Below are positions 37,626 through 39,036 of a DNA stretch of 39,036 bases, piece after piece. Made by a program: the position numbers and the translations under genes. The stretch covers positions 1-39,036 of the IMG/VR virus record IMGVR_UViG_3300032242_002192; one strand, given 5' to 3'. The DNA comes from a virus. Position 1 is the first letter of the stretch. Each line of letters begins with the position of its first letter. The notes under the pieces are model-generated. The model did not search any database. It worked only from the letters and a program-made list of their open reading frames with translations, and was not told where the DNA came from.

Positions 37626-38126
37626 TTATTTTGTTATTTTTAAAGTTGAAATGATGGTGTCTCTTAGATCGGTAAGGATCTCTCCCAACCAATTGGTTCC
37701 CTCCCAGTTTCGAGGATCGTTAATTCTTGGATCTTCCTCGCTCAACCCAATTCCCCAAATTTTATCGTATGGTGAAGCTTCAACCAGTAAGGTTTCTCTG
37801 GTCTCCAATAGCCTTCTAAGAAGTCCAGGATTCTGTTCGAATTTTAGCTTACATCCCTCATAAACTATGTCCCTGGCATTCTTTTCCCAGACCTGCTCGT
37901 CGAATCCCCTAATCTTACGGCCTAACAATTTTTGTTGCTTTGGATTAGGTTCCCTTAGTATCAGTTCAGCGACCTCAAAGTCCTCAAATAGTAAAGCCTT
38001 TTGGTGCATCATGTACTGTTCGGAGCTTGTGTATACGGTTCCGGTTGAGTCCGTGAAGTTCGCATCGTGATGATTTGAAAATGGACTACTCGCTCTGTAA
38101 AAAAAGGTGTATTTATCGTACTGCAT
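37626..38126 (-). CDS. NADAR/YbiA-like domain protein
   Basis: A 166-residue NADAR-family (YbiA/DUF1768) protein. Signatures are FFYRASSPFSNHH, then YTSSEQYMMHQKALLFED, NPKQQKLLGRKIRGF, WEKNARDIVYEGCKLKFEQNP, LLVEASPYDKIWGIGL and WEGTNWLGEILTDLR. Family members act on N-glycosidic bonds in riboflavin intermediates or ADP-ribosylated guanine. The latter role is an antitoxin for DarT-type toxins. In a phage it could reverse DNA ADP-ribosylation. It lies between the SSDW protein and the HAD gene with 1-3 nt gaps. Confidence 0.87.
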   Translation of the reverse strand: MQYDKYTFFYRASSPFSNHHDANFTDSTGTVYTSSEQYMMHQKALLFEDFEVAELILREPNPKQQKLLGRKIRGFDEQVWEKNARDIVYEGCKLKFEQNPGLLRRLLETRETLLVEASPYDKIWGIGLSEEDPRINDPRNWEGTNWLGEILTDLRDTIISTLKITK

Positions 38127-38127
38127 G

Positions 38128-38568
38128 TTAAATGTCTAGGGTTGATTGTTTGATTTGATTTCCACGAAGTCGGTACATCGCGAATTCGAGAATGTTTAGG
38201 GCCTCGTTAAGCCCAGCTCTATCGTCTATGAAGACGTTAGCGTATACCTTTCCTCCGTTTCCGTAAGGTAGATTGATCGGTGTCTTATTGATTGAGTCTA
38301 TTTCGAGCCCCTTGGACTTGCAGTACTCGGTGATTTCTGCGTAACGTTCCTCGTTGCATGCTGTGAATATCGTGATGTACGCTCCAGTCTGTTTAGCAGT
38401 CTTTAAAACCTCAATCACTCGAGTTGGGTCGAATCCCTTTAATTTCCAGGGTGAAATTGTATCGTCATAATCGCAGGCAATTATTATTTTACCGTACTGC
38501 GACCATTCCTGTTCGAGCCTTTCAAGGTAAGGAATCGATTCAGGATTCCTTTCGAAATACTCGTTCAT
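38128..38568 (-). CDS. HAD-superfamily phosphatase
   Basis: A 146-residue HAD-like hydrolase. The catalytic DxD is IIACDYDDTISPW. Motif II Thr/Ser follows in IFTACNEERY. The lysine-containing stretch is KTPINLPYGNGGK, and the C-terminal acidic motif is VFIDDRAG. No cap domain is visible, so it may act on macromolecular or small phosphorylated substrates; many phages carry such proteins. The stop is 1 nt from the NADAR start, and its ATG overlaps the membrane protein stop by one base. Confidence 0.8.
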   Translation of the reverse strand: MNEYFERNPESIPYLERLEQEWSQYGKIIIACDYDDTISPWKLKGFDPTRVIEVLKTAKQTGAYITIFTACNEERYAEITEYCKSKGLEIDSINKTPINLPYGNGGKVYANVFIDDRAGLNEALNILEFAMYRLRGNQIKQSTLDI

Positions 38569-39020
38569 TATTGTTTTAGGATTAGTTGAGCGAAATTTGT
38601 GTCGACCTTCATACGATCGAGCAGCTCAGTAGCGGTCATGCCCTTGGCCTCTTTGATTATCTTGGCCTTTTGTTCATTGACCTCAAGCTGAACGTTTGCG
38701 TCCTGAGCAAGGTTAAGTAGGTTGACCCTTGTGAATTCCAAAAGTTCATGAGGAATCTGCTTAGCCGTTGAATCCTGAGCTAGGTAGTTAACGACCCCTC
38801 CTCCGGCAACTATGAATAACGAATCCCTTTTGGAAGGAGTGAATATCCATAGCAACCAAAACACGATTAAAATCGGCCACGTAAAAAAGGTCCATTTACG
38901 GGCAGCTGATATGACATTAACGTCACCACCGAACATCCCCAAAAATGAAATGATTCCTATGATTGACATTACTATTGCAACTCCCTGGAAGAAGGCTCTT
39001 GCCTGATCGGCGACCGTCAT
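38568..39020 (-). CDS. Two-helix membrane protein of unknown function
   Basis: A 150-residue protein. Two membrane helices are predicted at about residues 11-30 (FFQGVAIVMSIIGIISFLGMF) and 44-62 (FFTWPILIVFWLLWIF). A cytoplasmic or periplasmic C-terminal domain follows, with helices (LLEFTRVNLLNLAQDAN; EQKAKIIKEAKGMTATELLDRM). This may be a complete gene: the start is 16 nt from the right edge, and an earlier start outside the window cannot be excluded. First visible gene of the NAD/ADP-ribose operon; function unknown. Confidence 0.65.
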   Translation of the reverse strand: MTVADQARAFFQGVAIVMSIIGIISFLGMFGGDVNVISAARKWTFFTWPILIVFWLLWIFTPSKRDSLFIVAGGGVVNYLAQDSTAKQIPHELLEFTRVNLLNLAQDANVQLEVNEQKAKIIKEAKGMTATELLDRMKVDTNFAQLILKQ

Positions 39021-39036
39021 CCAATAAAAAAGTGTC

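Noticed and set aside
38108-38115. GATAAATA match near the NADAR gene start
   Set aside because: It encodes Asp-Lys-Tyr at the N-terminus of NADAR and has no suitable downstream start.
1-39036. Insertion sequences, integrase or attachment sites
   Set aside because: No transposase or integrase motifs and no flanking inverted repeats were seen; gene order looks like a virulent T4-like phage.

Overview
The window looks like part of a large T4-like contractile-tailed phage genome. It carries the polymerase half of a family B DNA polymerase, a gp61-like primase, a gp4/50-like head-completion protein, a gp20-like portal and a gp25-like baseplate protein. T4-type late-promoter octamers (TATAAATA) sit just upstream of several genes. 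Very few start codons are preceded by a Shine-Dalgarno sequence, and several predicted transcripts would be nearly leaderless. This resembles Bacteroidota initiation, so I infer a Bacteroidota host; that is inference only.

Layout. Positions 1-1394 (minus) hold a tandem array of small proteins built from ~26-residue leucine-rich-variant (LRV)/HEAT-like repeats. Positions 1496-7862 (plus) hold a C-terminal polymerase half with an intein, a small protein, primase, gp4-like protein, an unknown protein and the portal. Everything from 7888 to the right end is on the minus strand: gp25-like and connector-like structural genes, tagged and acidic proteins, a ClpC-type ATPase interrupted by a split intein, small unknown genes, and a tRNA cluster (17.2-19.1 kb). 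A second LRV block (17.7-22 kb) follows, joined to other tagged proteins including a phosphoribosyltransferase-like protein. Then come a DinG/XPD-type helicase, methylglyoxal synthase, a further tRNA and a structured intergenic region. Next is an RNA-repair pair (RNA ligase and cREC), then a macro-like protein, an HD hydrolase, a lipoprotein, a nucleotidyltransferase head domain, a metallophosphoesterase and a deoxyribosyltransferase-like protein. The right end has an SPFH/flotillin-like protein, nicotinamide phosphoribosyltransferase, a NADAR protein, a HAD phosphatase and a membrane protein.

Most striking observations. (1) About a dozen proteins (LRV proteins, the phosphoribosyltransferase-like protein, a GNAT and small acidic proteins) share a short N-terminal tag such as MKHLKLFENW or MKHVMDFSQFVNE. 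It resembles the capsid-targeting peptide of T4 internal head proteins, and several of these genes have late promoters. I infer an expanding set of virion-packaged, possibly injected proteins. (2) The ClpC Walker A motif is interrupted by an intein lying in two overlapping reading frames, with a short N-part (34 aa) and a long C-part (116 aa), like the atypically split inteins. (3) The DNA polymerase gene starts directly before motif B, and its YTDTDS active-site motif carries a second intein. (4) NAD/ADP-ribose enzymes, RNA-repair enzymes and an Arg/Leu/Ser-biased tRNA set suggest counter-defence metabolism.
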